Assembly: GCA_902776475.1 (NCBI GenBank)
Contig: CACYQD010000002.1
Span: 124,001 to 188,000, forward strand
DNA length: 64,000 bases
DNA from: an uncultured Prevotellaceae bacterium
GTDB lineage: Bacteria > Bacteroidota > Bacteroidia > Bacteroidales > Bacteroidaceae
Direction of reading: 5' to 3'
How positions within the stretch are numbered: the stretch's first letter is position 1; the number at the start of each line of letters is the position of its first letter. Below are positions 51,514 to 60,708 of the stretch, piece by piece. The notes beneath the pieces are model-generated. The model was not told where the DNA came from. It worked only from the letters and a program-made list of their open reading frames with translations, and ran no database searches. Both the position numbers and the translations under genes were made by a program.

Positions 51514-53078
51514 TTCTTGAGCACCTCCAGGGCTTTTAGGATGATGTCGTTGGTCTCGTTCATCACCTGGAAATACTCGTTCATGTCCCACAGGTCGCGG
51601 GCCACCAGGGCCTTGAGCTGGGTGCGCAGGTAGGGCAGGGTGGTGGCCAGTTCCTCGTCGTCCTTGGGTTTCACTTCGGAAGCCTCACCATTGGCGATGA
51701 CGGAATCGACAAAGCTCTGGGGCACCTCGTAGTTGGCGTTGAAATCCTCAAAAGAGGTGTAGCGCTTCTTGAGCGACTTGCGGTTGGCATCTATATATTT
51801 CAGGTTGGCGTTGATGATGGCGCTCTTGGCGGCCAACTGACGGTGGTACTTGGTGTATTTCGTGGTGTCGAGCGGTACGAAATAGTCGGGCATGATGCCA
51901 CCGCCGCCATAGACGGTGCGATGCTCGCGCAGGGTCTGGTATTTCAGCGAGTCGGCGAAGTGGATGCTGTCGGCATTGGTCAGCTCACCGTTCTTCAACC
52001 GGTTGTCGAGGTCCTTGGCATAGTCCTTCTGGTCACCCTTGGTGTAGGGTTTCTGGATGCAACGGCCCGACGGGGTGTAGTAATGGGCGATGGTGAGGCG
52101 GATCATCGAACCGTCGGCAAACTCGATGGGGCGCTGCACAAGGCCCTTGCCGAAGGAACGGCGGCCCACGATGAAACCACGGTCCTGGTCCTGGATGGCT
52201 CCGGCCACAATCTCTGAGGCGGAGGCGCTGAACTCATTGACGAGGACGATGACGCGGCCACGGTAGGGCGTGGTGCCTCCGTCGGAACGGTATTCGTGGC
52301 GCGGGGTGCTGCGCCCGTTGGTATAGACGATCATGTCGCCCTTGGTGAGAAACTCATTGATGACGTTGACGGCTGCCTGCAGATAACCGCCGCCGTTGTC
52401 CTGAAGGTCGAGAATGAGGTCGTCGATGCCTTGTTCCTGAAGACGGTTGAGGGCCTTCATGAACTCATCGTAGGTGGTGGCGCCGAAATTGCCGATGCGG
52501 ATATAGCCCGTGCGTGGACGGATCATGTAGGAGGCGTCGAGGGAATAGACGGGGATCTTGTCACGGATCACGGTGAAGGGTTGCTTGCCCTTGATACCGG
52601 GTCTGACAATCTTGAGGTTGGCCTTCGTGCCCTTCGGACCGCGCAGACGGCGCATGATCTCCTCTTTCGACATCTTCACGCCGGCGATGGCCGTGTCGTT
52701 GACTTCCACGATGCGGTCACCGGGCAGGATGCCCACTTTCTCGGACGGACCATTGGTGATGGTCTGGATGACGACCAAGGAGTCCTCCATCATGTTGAAC
52801 TGCACGCCGATGCCCTCGAAACTGCCTTCGAGCGACTCGTTCATGGCTTTCACCTCCTTGGCGGTGGAATAGGTGGAGTGGGGGTCGAGCTTGTCGAGCA
52901 TGCCACGGATGGCATCTTCCACCAGTTTGTTTTCATCGACGGTATCGACATAGAGGTTGGTGATGGCCATCTCGGCCATGTGCAATTTGCTCTTGGGACT
53001 CTTGTCGCCAAGCCTCAGTTGGGCTTGGACACCTATCGTGGTGAGCAGCGCGAGGGCTGCGAGTAGGATTTTTCTCAT
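51510..53078 (-). CDS. S41 family C-terminal processing peptidase
   Basis: 522 residues with a signal peptide (RKILLAALALLTTIGVQAQ). N-terminal helices (DAIRGMLDKLDPHSTYST), a PDZ domain (GIGVQFNMMEDSLVVIQTI, KVGILPGDRIVEVND), and the protease core with LDLQDNGGGYLQAAV, VNEFSASASEIVAGA (Ser about 284) and RRSFGKGLVQ (Lys) forming the Ser/Lys dyad. It trims exported proteins in the periplasm. It starts 5 bp after parE and overlaps the C1 peptidase gene by 4 bp. Confidence 0.94.
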   Translation of the reverse strand: MRKILLAALALLTTIGVQAQLRLGDKSPKSKLHMAEMAITNLYVDTVDENKLVEDAIRGMLDKLDPHSTYSTAKEVKAMNESLEGSFEGIGVQFNMMEDSLVVIQTITNGPSEKVGILPGDRIVEVNDTAIAGVKMSKEEIMRRLRGPKGTKANLKIVRPGIKGKQPFTVIRDKIPVYSLDASYMIRPRTGYIRIGNFGATTYDEFMKALNRLQEQGIDDLILDLQDNGGGYLQAAVNVINEFLTKGDMIVYTNGRSTPRHEYRSDGGTTPYRGRVIVLVNEFSASASEIVAGAIQDQDRGFIVGRRSFGKGLVQRPIEFADGSMIRLTIAHYYTPSGRCIQKPYTKGDQKDYAKDLDNRLKNGELTNADSIHFADSLKYQTLREHRTVYGGGGIMPDYFVPLDTTKYTKYHRQLAAKSAIINANLKYIDANRKSLKKRYTSFEDFNANYEVPQSFVDSVIANGEASEVKPKDDEELATTLPYLRTQLKALVARDLWDMNEYFQVMNETNDIILKALEVLKK

Positions 53079-53083
53079 GATGG

Positions 53084-55045
53084 TTATGCTTGTTCTTCTT
53101 CGGGGATGTCTTCCTCGATGACGAGGTTGTTGATGATGAAATTCTGGCGCTCCATGGTGTTTTTTCCCATGTAGTATTCGAGGAGTTGCTGCACCTGGTC
53201 GTTTTTGTGGAGCGTCACCTGTTCCAACCGCATGTCGGGCCCGATGAAGTGGACGAATTCGTCGGGAGAGATTTCACCGAGACCTTTGAAACGGGTAATC
53301 TCGGGGTCGGGACCGAGGTCGCTGATGGCTTTCAGGCGCTCATCGTCGCTGTAGCAGTAGCGGGTCACGTAGTCGCTCTTGCGCTCACCTGAGGCACGGT
53401 TCTGGTCGGCCTCGGCGATGACTTGCTTGTTCTTGATCTTGGTGCGGCGGGCCCTGACACGGAAAAGCGGGGTCTGGAGCACATAGACATGTCCCTTCTT
53501 GATGAGGTCGGGGAAGAACTGCAGGAAGAAGGTGATGATGAGCAGGCGGATGTGCATGCCATCAACATCGGCATCAGTGGCCACTATCACTTTGTTGTAG
53601 CGGAGGGTGTCGAGACCGTCCTCGATGTCGAGGGCGGCTTGCAACAGGTTGAACTCCTCGTTCTCATAGACGACTTTCTTGGTGAGGCCGAAGGAGTTGA
53701 GCGGCTTGCCGCGGAGCGAGAACACCGCCTGGGTGTTGACATCGCGGCTCTTGGTGATGCTGCCGCTGGCGGAGTCGCCCTCGGTGATGAAGATGCAACT
53801 CTCTTCCTTGCGGTCGTTCTTGGTGTCGCTGTAGTGGATGCGGCAGTCGCGCAGCTTGCGGTTGTGCAGGTTGGCTTTCTTGGCGCGCTCGCGGGCCAGT
53901 TTGGTGACGCCGGCCATGGCCTTGCGCTCTTTCTCGCTCTCGGCGATTTTCTGGAGCATTGTCTCGGCCACGTCGGGATTCTTGTGCAGGTAGTTGTCCA
54001 CCTCCTGTTTGATGAAGTCGCCCACGTATTTGTTGACCGACACACCGTCGGGACTCATGGTCAGCGAACCCAGTTTGATCTTGGTCTGGCTCTCAAACAT
54101 CGGTTCCTCGATGTTGACGGCGATGGCCGCCACCAGTCCGTTGCGGATGTCGCCATACTCGAAACCCTTGCCCGAGAACTCCTTGATGGTCTTGGCGATG
54201 TGCTCCTTGAAGGCACTCTGGTGTGTACCGCCCTGGGTGGTGTGCTGGCCGTTGACGAAGGAGTGGTATTCCTCGCCATACTGGTTGGTGTGGGTAAAGG
54301 CGATTTCGATGTCTTCTCCCTTCATGTGGATGATGGGATAGATGCCCGGACTGGTCATCGTGTCGTTGAGCAGGTCCTCCAGGCCGTTGCGGCTGAGGAT
54401 GCGGCGACCGTTGTACATGATGGTGAGGCCGGTATTGAGGTAGGTATAGTTGCGGAGCATTGTCTCCACAATCTCGTCATGGAAGCGATAGTTCTTAAAC
54501 AAGGAATTGTCGGGCTCAAACCAGATGTATGTGCCTGTCTCGTCGGTCGTGGCTTCAGTCGAATCCGTTTGCAATATACCGCATTTGAACGTGGCGCTGC
54601 GCACCTGCCCGTCGCGGTAGGAGCGCACTTCGAAACGGCTGCTGAGGGCATTGACAGCCTTCACGCCCACACCGTTGAGACCCACGCTCTTCTTGAACGC
54701 CTTGGAGTCATATTTTCCACCGGTATTGAGCTTGCTTACGGCCTCGATCATCTTGCCTTGGGGGATGCCGCGGCCATAGTCGCGCACCCGCACGCGGAGG
54801 TTGTCTTCGATGTCGATTTCGATGCGCTTTCCGGCGTTCATCTTAAACTCATCGATACTGTTGTCGATGACCTCCTTGAGGAGCACGTAGATGCCGTCCT
54901 CAGGCAGTGAACCGTCGCCCAGACGTCCGATGTACATACCCGGACGGATGCGGATGTGCTCGCTGTCTTCGAGGTGGACGATGTTGTCGTCGGTATATTC
55001 GGTCTGAGTTTCGTTATTGTCAAACAAGGTCTTGTCTTCTTCCAT
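53084..55045 (-). CDS. parE: DNA topoisomerase IV subunit B
   Basis: 653 residues. The GHKL ATPase domain has [13 protein letters not shown] and [15 protein letters not shown] with [12 protein letters not shown]; the transducer follows ([12 protein letters not shown]); the TOPRIM domain has [16 protein letters not shown] and [12 protein letters not shown]. The length and the sequence match type IIA topoisomerase B subunits of the ParE kind in Bacteroidetes; gyrB is the alternative but is usually closer to RGKxLNVE-type signatures, where this protein has RGKPLNSFG. It decatenates chromosomes with ParC, which is not in the window. Confidence 0.92.
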   Translation of the reverse strand: MEEDKTLFDNNETQTEYTDDNIVHLEDSEHIRIRPGMYIGRLGDGSLPEDGIYVLLKEVIDNSIDEFKMNAGKRIEIDIEDNLRVRVRDYGRGIPQGKMIEAVSKLNTGGKYDSKAFKKSVGLNGVGVKAVNALSSRFEVRSYRDGQVRSATFKCGILQTDSTEATTDETGTYIWFEPDNSLFKNYRFHDEIVETMLRNYTYLNTGLTIMYNGRRILSRNGLEDLLNDTMTSPGIYPIIHMKGEDIEIAFTHTNQYGEEYHSFVNGQHTTQGGTHQSAFKEHIAKTIKEFSGKGFEYGDIRNGLVAAIAVNIEEPMFESQTKIKLGSLTMSPDGVSVNKYVGDFIKQEVDNYLHKNPDVAETMLQKIAESEKERKAMAGVTKLARERAKKANLHNRKLRDCRIHYSDTKNDRKEESCIFITEGDSASGSITKSRDVNTQAVFSLRGKPLNSFGLTKKVVYENEEFNLLQAALDIEDGLDTLRYNKVIVATDADVDGMHIRLLIITFFLQFFPDLIKKGHVYVLQTPLFRVRARRTKIKNKQVIAEADQNRASGERKSDYVTRYCYSDDERLKAISDLGPDPEITRFKGLGEISPDEFVHFIGPDMRLEQVTLHKNDQVQQLLEYYMGKNTMERQNFIINNLVIEEDIPEEEQA

Positions 55046-55049
55046 AGAT

Positions 55050-55245
55050 AATCTTCATCTTCAATTTTTAATCAGCCTTAGCCGAAAATATGTGCCCTCA
55101 CCTAACCTCCCCAAGGGAGAGAATCTTCAATTTTCAATCTTCAATCGGCAAAGCCGCTCCAATCTCCAATCTTCAATTTTCAATTTTCAATCTTCAATCG
55201 GCGAAGCCGAATTCAATCTTCAATCGGCCGCAGGCCGCTTCAATT
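55050..55245. repeat. Intergenic block of short hairpin repeats
   Basis: The 200 bp between parE and the acetyltransferase gene are made of repeats. Runs of CTTCAATTTTCAAT alternate with small hairpins CGGC-aaa-GCCG (55146-55156), CGGC-gaa-GCCG (55199-55209) and CGGCC-gca-GGCCG (55225-55237). GCCCTCACCTAACCTCCCC with GGGAGAG (55094-55121) is a second element type. Relatives of both are at 58521-58671. No coding potential. Confidence 0.8.
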
Positions 55246-56394
55246 TTAAATGTTCTTCTTGAAGCAGCGGCGGCGCTTGTGGAGTTCGGTTTTCAGTGCA
55301 CCCCACTGACTCTGGACATTGGAGTTGGTCTCCATCTCCACATTGGTCTCTCCCCATTCAAAACCATAGGCGGAATAACGGGGGATGAGGTCGGAGAAGA
55401 GCAGTGCGTTGGCTCCCTTGTTGCGGTATTCGGGAAGCACCCCCACCAAGTAGAGGTCCACGATGTTGGTCTTGTGCCACTTGATGGCCCGGAGTAGATG
55501 CCACCATCCGAAAGGCCACAGACGGCCCTTGTAGCATTTCTGCAGGGCCTTGGTCAAGGAAGGCAGGGTGAGTCCGACGCCCACGGTCTTGTGGGGCTCG
55601 ACGCTCCAGTCCTCAATCACTGTGAAGAGGTTGAGGTCAGCCAGCGGCATGTACATCTTGACATACTGGTCGATTTGGCGGTTGGTGAGTTCGGAGAAGC
55701 TGTAGAGATCCTTCATGCACTCGTTGAGCACTTTAAACACCCGTATGCCGTAACCACCCTCGAACACCTCCTTTTTGGTGAGTTTCTTCACGTGGAGGTT
55801 GTAGCGCTTCTCAATCATTTGGGCGATTTTGGCGTATTTCTCCGGCACTTCCTTCGGGACGAAGACCTTGTATTCCACATAGTCGTTGTCTTTCTCAAAA
55901 CCACCGATGCGCTCCAAGTGCTCGGGGTAATAGGGATAGTTGTAGATGGTGGCCAGCGTGCCCAACTGGTCGTAGCCGTGGGTCAGCATACCCTCCGGGT
56001 CCATGTCGGTGAAACCGAGCGGACCCACCATCTCGGTCATGCCCTTGCTCCGTCCGTAGTCCTCTACGGCCTTGAACAAGGCTGTTGAAACTTCGATGTC
56101 GTCGATGAAGTCGATCCATCCGAAGCGCACGCATTTGCGGTTCCACTTGTCGTTGGCCTTGTGGTTGATGATGGCAGCGACACGCCCCACGATACGTCCG
56201 TCTTTGTAGGCAAGATAATACTCGGATTCACAGAATTCGAATGCTGCGTTCTTGTCGCGGCTCAGCGTTTGGAGATCGTCGCTGAACAGAACGGGCGCAT
56301 CGTATTTGTTGCCTTTGTAGAGGTCATAATGGAATTCGATAAACCGTTTGAGATCTTTGCGATTCTCAACTCTTTTAATGGAAATGGCTGACAT
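55246..56394 (-). CDS. GNAT-like N-acetyltransferase family protein
   Basis: 382 residues. The N-terminal ~150 residues resemble a GNAT fold (EYYLAYKDGRIVGRVAAIIN, GPLGFTDMDPEGMLTHGYD, and later LYLVGVLPEYRNKGANALLF with the acetyl-CoA pyrophosphate loop near residue 325). This long two-part form is widespread in Bacteroidetes, often annotated only as N-acetyltransferase. Substrate unknown. It has a full-match promoter at 56431-56461. Its TAA stop lies inside the edge of the repeat block. Confidence 0.75.
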   Translation of the reverse strand: MSAISIKRVENRKDLKRFIEFHYDLYKGNKYDAPVLFSDDLQTLSRDKNAAFEFCESEYYLAYKDGRIVGRVAAIINHKANDKWNRKCVRFGWIDFIDDIEVSTALFKAVEDYGRSKGMTEMVGPLGFTDMDPEGMLTHGYDQLGTLATIYNYPYYPEHLERIGGFEKDNDYVEYKVFVPKEVPEKYAKIAQMIEKRYNLHVKKLTKKEVFEGGYGIRVFKVLNECMKDLYSFSELTNRQIDQYVKMYMPLADLNLFTVIEDWSVEPHKTVGVGLTLPSLTKALQKCYKGRLWPFGWWHLLRAIKWHKTNIVDLYLVGVLPEYRNKGANALLFSDLIPRYSAYGFEWGETNVEMETNSNVQSQWGALKTELHKRRRCFKKNI

Positions 56395-56430
56395 TTTCTA
56401 AAAAATCAGTGGATATTAATATACATCCGA

Positions 56431-56461
56431 CAAAAGTACGCAAAATTGCTGATATGGCAAA
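56431..56461 (-). promoter_or_regulatory. Promoter of the acetyltransferase gene
   Basis: On the minus strand TTTG (56458-56461), 19 bp, TACTTTTG (56431-56438). Full match; leader about 30 nt. Confidence 0.75.
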
Positions 56462-56476
56462 ATTTATGGCCGCTTT

Positions 56477-57709
56477 TTAGGCTTTATTACAAACAAAAAT
56501 CAGATGATCGCGCTTTGCCACGGTGGATGCGAAGATATAGATGTCGCCGCCGTCGGCGATATGGAGACGCTTCCGGAGTTCGGCCACCGACAGGGGGAAG
56601 TTTCTCACGGTGATGTTGGCCTGCCGGATGTCGCCGAGACAGGCCTGCAACTGCCGTTTGTTCATCGTCGAGGAGCGGAGGATCCGCAACTCCCGTCCGG
56701 GGAAACCATCGAGACGGGTGTCGGAGAGGAAAAGGTGGCTGTTGGCCGAGAGCGCCCTGACCGGAAACCGTTGGGTGAGGGTGGAGAAGCAGCCGGCTTT
56801 CATGACGGCGGCATTCGGTTCGTAAAGCCAGGAGGCTGCCATGGCCTCTTCGGCATCGCCGACGACGGGGAGCGGCGCCGAAGTCTGCTCTGTGGCGGTA
56901 TCGGTGATGAAGAGGTCGTCATCGTTGGCGCAGCAGATGCGCACCGTTCTGTTGCCGTCATGACGCGAGAGGATGACGAGGAGTTCCTTGCATTCGTTGG
57001 CCGTGGCGACGAGGTGCACTTCGCCGACACAATTGGGACATACGGCTTCGAGGCTTCTGACTGTCTCGTGCCAGTCGAGCATGGGCGAGAGTTTGATCAT
57101 CAGGAAGTTGGCCTTGTCGAGGAGTTCCGGCAGGACCGGCAGGATATCTGGACTGCAGTCGCCGATGGCGTGGGTGCGGAGCCCGTTTTTGTCACGGCGG
57201 GCAGGGTCGATGAAGAGCAGTTGCAGATTCGGCAAATGCTCCAGCTGCTGCATGCTGTCGCCCTCCCACACCTCAGCCTGCTCCAGCTGGAGTGCCTGGA
57301 AGTTGTGCCGGGCGCATTGGCACAGCGCAGGTTGCCGTTCAATATAGATTGCCCGTTGGAAGAGCGGTGCGAGGAAAGAGAAATCTACCCCCATACCGCC
57401 CGTCAGGTCTGCCATCACCCCGGAGGCGGTCTCCGGTGCGCCTGTGCCCAGCAACCGCTGGCAGAGGCGTGCCTTGTAGAGGGCCGTCGTCTCCGACGAG
57501 CATTGTTCCAAGGCGAGATGAGCGGGATAGACGATGTCGTTGCAAGCCGCCCATGACGGCAGTTTCCCCTTCGCTTTCTGCCAGCCCGCTATCTGTTCGA
57601 CGGCAAAGGCCATGTCGATGTCTGGGAAGCGGCGGGCATGAAGCGCCAGGGCGTGAGGGTCGTCGCCGTGATGGTCGAGGATGAACTGCCGGGTCTTCGG
57701 GTCGGTCAT
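56477..57709 (-). CDS. Class I SAM-dependent methyltransferase with THUMP-like C-terminus
   Basis: 410 residues. SAM motif I is GVMADLTGGMGVDFSFLAPLF cut at ADLTGGMGVDFS (about residue 103), an acidic end IYIERQ follows, and LLFIDPARRDKNG is the catalytic DPxx-type motif IV. The C-terminal ~100 residues (RELRILRSSTMNKRQLQACL, LRKRLHIADGGDIYIFAS) match the THUMP-like domain found in Bacteroidetes homologues, suggesting an RNA substrate. The frame opens at 57769, but the ATG at 57709 overlaps the stop of the M15 gene as ATGA and is the likely start. Confidence 0.85.
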   Translation of the reverse strand: MTDPKTRQFILDHHGDDPHALALHARRFPDIDMAFAVEQIAGWQKAKGKLPSWAACNDIVYPAHLALEQCSSETTALYKARLCQRLLGTGAPETASGVMADLTGGMGVDFSFLAPLFQRAIYIERQPALCQCARHNFQALQLEQAEVWEGDSMQQLEHLPNLQLLFIDPARRDKNGLRTHAIGDCSPDILPVLPELLDKANFLMIKLSPMLDWHETVRSLEAVCPNCVGEVHLVATANECKELLVILSRHDGNRTVRICCANDDDLFITDTATEQTSAPLPVVGDAEEAMAASWLYEPNAAVMKAGCFSTLTQRFPVRALSANSHLFLSDTRLDGFPGRELRILRSSTMNKRQLQACLGDIRQANITVRNFPLSVAELRKRLHIADGGDIYIFASTVAKRDHLIFVCNKA

Positions 57710-58506
57710 TTGATTACTTTGTAGTAGCGCTTGGCTTCCTGCCGTGAACAGAGGTTGAAATGCCACCATTCGGTGCGCAGCGGCATGAACCCGCCGGCCG
57801 CCATCACCTCTCGGAGCAATTTCCGGTTGGCGCGGGCCTCCTCTGTGATTCTTTTGTTCTTGACCAGTAGGTCTTCCTTGTCGATGTGCGACAGGTCGCC
57901 CATGAAGTCTACCGTGGCTCCCATCGGGATGGTGTCACCCCCCACGCGGCAGATGGAGATATCGACGGCCATGCCATAGTTGTGCATGCCGCCACCACGG
58001 GCGGGATTGCTCACATAGAAGTATTTGGGCGTGTTTTTCACCACGTCCCACATCTTCTGCTGGATGCTCATCGGACGGGTGGCGTCGAAGATGATCAGGC
58101 TCAGTTCGGGACGCAGTTGCTTGAGCCGCTGCTGTGCGACGACGAGCGCCTTGGCTGCTTTCGGGTGCAGGTAACCCTCGCGGAGATCATCATAGAGCAC
58201 ACGGCCGGTGAAATTGTCGGGCCGGGAGTACATCAGGCTGACCTCGATGGTGGGGTCGAGCGACTGCACGTTGACCATGCCCTGCCGTTCCATCGACCGG
58301 GCGGTGGCGCTGAGCGCGGTACTGTCGGGCTGTGTCCTGGGCAGGGCAGCTGTTGTTGCCGATGTGTCTGTGGTTGCTGCACCGGCAATGGCCAATGTCT
58401 CAGAAGAGTCCGTGGCCTCCTGTGGCAGGGCAGCCTCAGGCAATTTCTGTGCACTGGGGTTGGTGCATGCGATGAGCAGTAAAGCTGTAAAAAGTACTTT
58501 TCTCAT
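57706..58506 (-). CDS. M15 family D-Ala-D-Ala dipeptidase (VanX/DdpX-like) lipoprotein
   Basis: 266 residues. The signal peptide ends in LLLIAC (lipobox). A Ser/Thr/Ala-rich linker (about 20-75) precedes the peptidase: RPDNFTGRVLYDD, FDATRPMSIQQKMWD, NPARGGGMHNYGMAVDIS (zinc His and Asp) and TEWWHFNL (Glu and His). Such enzymes split D-Ala-D-Ala dipeptide from cell-wall turnover in the periplasm. It shares ATGA with the methyltransferase gene behind it. Resistance to glycopeptides is not implied. Confidence 0.88.
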   Translation of the reverse strand: MRKVLFTALLLIACTNPSAQKLPEAALPQEATDSSETLAIAGAATTDTSATTAALPRTQPDSTALSATARSMERQGMVNVQSLDPTIEVSLMYSRPDNFTGRVLYDDLREGYLHPKAAKALVVAQQRLKQLRPELSLIIFDATRPMSIQQKMWDVVKNTPKYFYVSNPARGGGMHNYGMAVDISICRVGGDTIPMGATVDFMGDLSHIDKEDLLVKNKRITEEARANRKLLREVMAAGGFMPLRTEWWHFNLCSRQEAKRYYKVIK

Positions 58507-58520
58507 TTGTGGTATGTTTC

Positions 58521-58671
58521 AGCCTGCGGCTGATGAAGATTGATATCGGCTGCGCCGATGGAAGATTGATATCGGCTGCGCCGATGGAAGATTGAAAATG
58601 CAAATCTATCCCTCTCCCCGTGGGAGAGATTGGGTGAGGGCAAATAGAGACGCCACAATGTGACGTCTCTA
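58521..58671. repeat. Tandem 26-bp hairpin repeats and linked palindromes
   Basis: Two exact tandem copies of a 26-bp unit lie at 58535-58560 and 58561-58586, with a partial third. The core is ATCGGC-tgc-GCCGAT with a GAAGATTGAT tail. CTCTCCCCGTGGGAGAG plus TTGGGTGAGGGC (58612-58641) is the reverse-oriented relative of the element at 55094. TAGAGACG...CGTCTCTA (58645-58671) is a 27-bp near-perfect palindrome. The block fills the gap between the M15 and LemA genes. Confidence 0.8.
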
Positions 58672-58726
58672 CATGATTTGCTCCCTCAAGTGCTGAGAGG
58701 GATATTTTCTGAGGGAAAAAACAGGA

Positions 58727-59308
58727 TCAGAACTTGACTGAGGGTGCTTTCTGGGCAGCCTCGTCGGCAGCGAACTTCTCCATGGTCCTGAAGCCGAAGA
58801 TGCCTGCGAAGAGGTTCTTCGGGAAGGTGCGGATCTCACGGTTATAGACGGTGACAGCATCATTGAATTTGTTGCGTGCCTCATTGATGCGGTTCTCCGT
58901 TCCCTCCAGTTGCTTCTGCAGGTCCATGAAGTTCTCGTTGGCCTTCAGTTCGGGGTAATTTTCTGAAACGGCAATCAGTTTGCCCAGGGCAGCACCCAGT
59001 TCACCTTGAGCTTTCTGGAAAGCCTGCATCTGCTCAGGAGTGCAGTTGCTGGGGTCGATGGTCATCTGAGTGGCCTTGGCACGTGCCTCCACGACCTCTT
59101 TGAAAGTGTTCTCCTCATGCTCAGCGTAACCCTTGACTGTCTCCACGAGGTTGGGGATGAGGTCAGCACGGCGCTGATAAGCTGACTGCACATTGGCGTA
59201 TGCATTGGTTGCATCCTCTTGCACAGCTACCATTCCATTGTAGGCTCCCATAGCCCATAATCCTGCCAACACGATGATGGCAATGATGATCATTGTACCT
59301 TTTTTCAT
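58727..59308 (-). CDS. lemA: LemA family protein (second copy)
   Basis: 193 residues: membrane helix (about 4-22, MIIIAIIVLAGLWAMGAYNG) and the classical LemA domain (NAYANVQSAYQRRADLIPNLVETVK cut at QRRADLIPNLVETVKGYAEH, ISVSENYPELKANE-like AVSENYPELKANENFMDLQ, RNKFNDAVTVYNREIRTFP, FGFRTMEKFAADE). This is much closer to the standard LemA consensus than the copy at 8606. It follows a TPM-domain gene on the same strand (82-bp gap), a common pairing. Function unknown, envelope-related. Confidence 0.93.
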   Translation of the reverse strand: MKKGTMIIIAIIVLAGLWAMGAYNGMVAVQEDATNAYANVQSAYQRRADLIPNLVETVKGYAEHEENTFKEVVEARAKATQMTIDPSNCTPEQMQAFQKAQGELGAALGKLIAVSENYPELKANENFMDLQKQLEGTENRINEARNKFNDAVTVYNREIRTFPKNLFAGIFGFRTMEKFAADEAAQKAPSVKF

Positions 59309-59390
59309 TTTCTTTCTTCGTTTTTATGGTGATAATTATTGTTTGATTGCTTTCTCTTGTCTCAGCTGCTGTCATAACCAGCTGTTTCTA

Positions 59391-60194
59391 TTACCAGCCG
59401 CCGCCGGAACCTCCGCCGCCGAAACTGCCTCCGCCGAAGCTGCCTCCTCCGAAGCCGCCTCCGCCACTGCTGAATCCTCCACCACCTCCGAAGATGATGG
59501 GTCCACTGCTTCCTCCCTTGCCCGAACTGGTTCCGTCTGAACCCCAAAGGACGATGATGATGACGATGACGACGATCAACCAGAAGATATCTCCCCAGGT
59601 CAGATCCTCGTCTTCATCCAGTACCATGGATGTGGCAGGAGGCAGTTCGCCGTTCTTGATCTGTGAATATACGGCATGGCAAGTTTGCGATACGGCCAGG
59701 TCGGGATTGCCTGCTCGCATATTGGGCTTGATGAAGTTTGTCGCGATGCGGTTGCAGGTGAGGTCGGTGAGGAATTCCTCGAGTCCCTTTCCTGGGGCGA
59801 TGAAATATTGCCGGTCTTCCACGGCGATGACGATGACGAGTCCGGTGCGGGTATCTTTGTAACCGATGCCGTATTTGTTGCCCACGTCCTGTGCCATCCG
59901 GAAGGTGTCGCCGTTTTTCACGTGGTTGACGATGATGAAGGCGGTCTGGATGTCAAACTCATGATTGAGCCTGCTGAGGTAGAAGTTGGCAGAGTCTTTG
60001 TATTCCTTGCTGAGGATATGGTCGGGGTCACAGACATACTGAGTGGAGTCCTGCAGATAGACCATCTGGATATTGTCGGCGCTCCATATAGGGTATCCGT
60101 CTTCAGCCTTCTCCACCGTTCCGGCAAGAGCCGACACGCTGGTGGTCAGCATGAAGACAAGCAGCAGGATAAGGGTGACAAGCCCCTTTTTCAT
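59391..60194 (-). CDS. TPM domain (YgcG-like) membrane protein with Gly-rich tail
   Basis: 267 residues. A signal peptide (KKGLVTLILLLVFMLTTSVS) leads to the TPM domain (VCDPDHILSKEYKDSANFYL, AFIIVNHVKNGDTFRMAQDVGNKYGIG cut, RTGLVIVIAVEDRQYFIAPG, about residues 45-190). One membrane helix follows (WLIVVIVIIIVLWG) and a tail of GGGGF/GGGSF repeats. TPM/YgcG proteins are often partnered with LemA. The frame opens at 60281; a -7 box at 60227-60234 lies inside, so the ATG at 60194, which gives a clean signal peptide, is chosen (60209 is possible). Confidence 0.87.
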   Translation of the reverse strand: MKKGLVTLILLLVFMLTTSVSALAGTVEKAEDGYPIWSADNIQMVYLQDSTQYVCDPDHILSKEYKDSANFYLSRLNHEFDIQTAFIIVNHVKNGDTFRMAQDVGNKYGIGYKDTRTGLVIVIAVEDRQYFIAPGKGLEEFLTDLTCNRIATNFIKPNMRAGNPDLAVSQTCHAVYSQIKNGELPPATSMVLDEDEDLTWGDIFWLIVVIVIIIVLWGSDGTSSGKGGSSGPIIFGGGGGFSSGGGGFGGGSFGGGSFGGGGSGGGW

Positions 60195-60226
60195 ATATAA
60201 TTCCTTCATCTGAGTCATACTTTTTG

Positions 60227-60234
60227 CAAAAGTA
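60227..60234 (-). promoter_or_regulatory. -7 box of the TPM-lemA pair
   Basis: Minus-strand TACTTTTG matches TAnnTTTG; no clear -33. It separates this pair from the ruvB-coaD-ybeY operon. Confidence 0.55.
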
Positions 60235-60297
60235 GATATTTTTTTCGATTCTTCCACCAGTAGGAAGGAGAAAAATGTCATGGTTTTGTCGAAAAAC

Positions 60298-60708
60298 TCA
60301 TCTCATCGCGAGTGCTCGGTTCTCCGCCTCCTCCATAATTTCCCTTTCCCCGGGCCCTTTGTCATTGATGCCGCAGAGGTGTAGGATGCCGTGGATGATC
60401 ACCCGGTGGAGCTCCTCGTCATACTCCTTTCCATATTGTTCGGCATTGGAGCGCACGGTGTCGAGCGAGATGACGATGTCGCCGCTGATGGTCTCGCCCT
60501 CATCATATCCGAAGGTGATGATATCGGTGAAATAGTCATGCCCGAGATATTCCTTGTTGACTTCCAGAATGCGGTCGTCGCTGACGAAGAGATAGCCGAT
60601 CTCGCCTATTTTCCGTCCGTAGGAAGCGGCTACGGCCTTGATCCATGCCGTGGTTTCTCTTTTCTTGATGTTTGGCATACGGATGCCGTCGCTGTTGTAT
60701 GTGATCAT
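60298..60708 (-). CDS. ybeY: Endoribonuclease/rRNA maturation factor YbeY
   Basis: 136 residues of the UPF0054 family: VNKEYLGHDYFTDIITFGYDEG and IIHGILHLCGINDKG. The two zinc His residues in HGILH are present; the third ligand, usually His in GYDH, is replaced here by Asn-Asp-Lys, as in many Bacteroidetes relatives. YbeY takes part in 16S rRNA 3' end processing and ribosome quality control. Its ATG overlaps the coaD stop by 4 bp (ATGA). Confidence 0.92.
   Translation of the reverse strand: MITYNSDGIRMPNIKKRETTAWIKAVAASYGRKIGEIGYLFVSDDRILEVNKEYLGHDYFTDIITFGYDEGETISGDIVISLDTVRSNAEQYGKEYDEELHRVIIHGILHLCGINDKGPGEREIMEEAENRALAMR

Noticed and set aside
53423-54910. 495-codon open frame on the plus strand
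   Set aside because: Antisense shadow of parE caused by high GC third positions; no motif seen.
57706-58506. Vancomycin resistance vanX
   Set aside because: No vanA/vanH/vanS/vanR genes nearby; chromosomal D-Ala-D-Ala dipeptidases are common in cell-wall recycling.
58521-58671. CRISPR-like short repeats
   Set aside because: The 26-bp units are directly adjacent with no spacers.
59347-59862. Pro/Ser-rich plus-strand frame of 171 codons
   Set aside because: It is the complement of the Gly-rich tail of the TPM protein; low complexity only.
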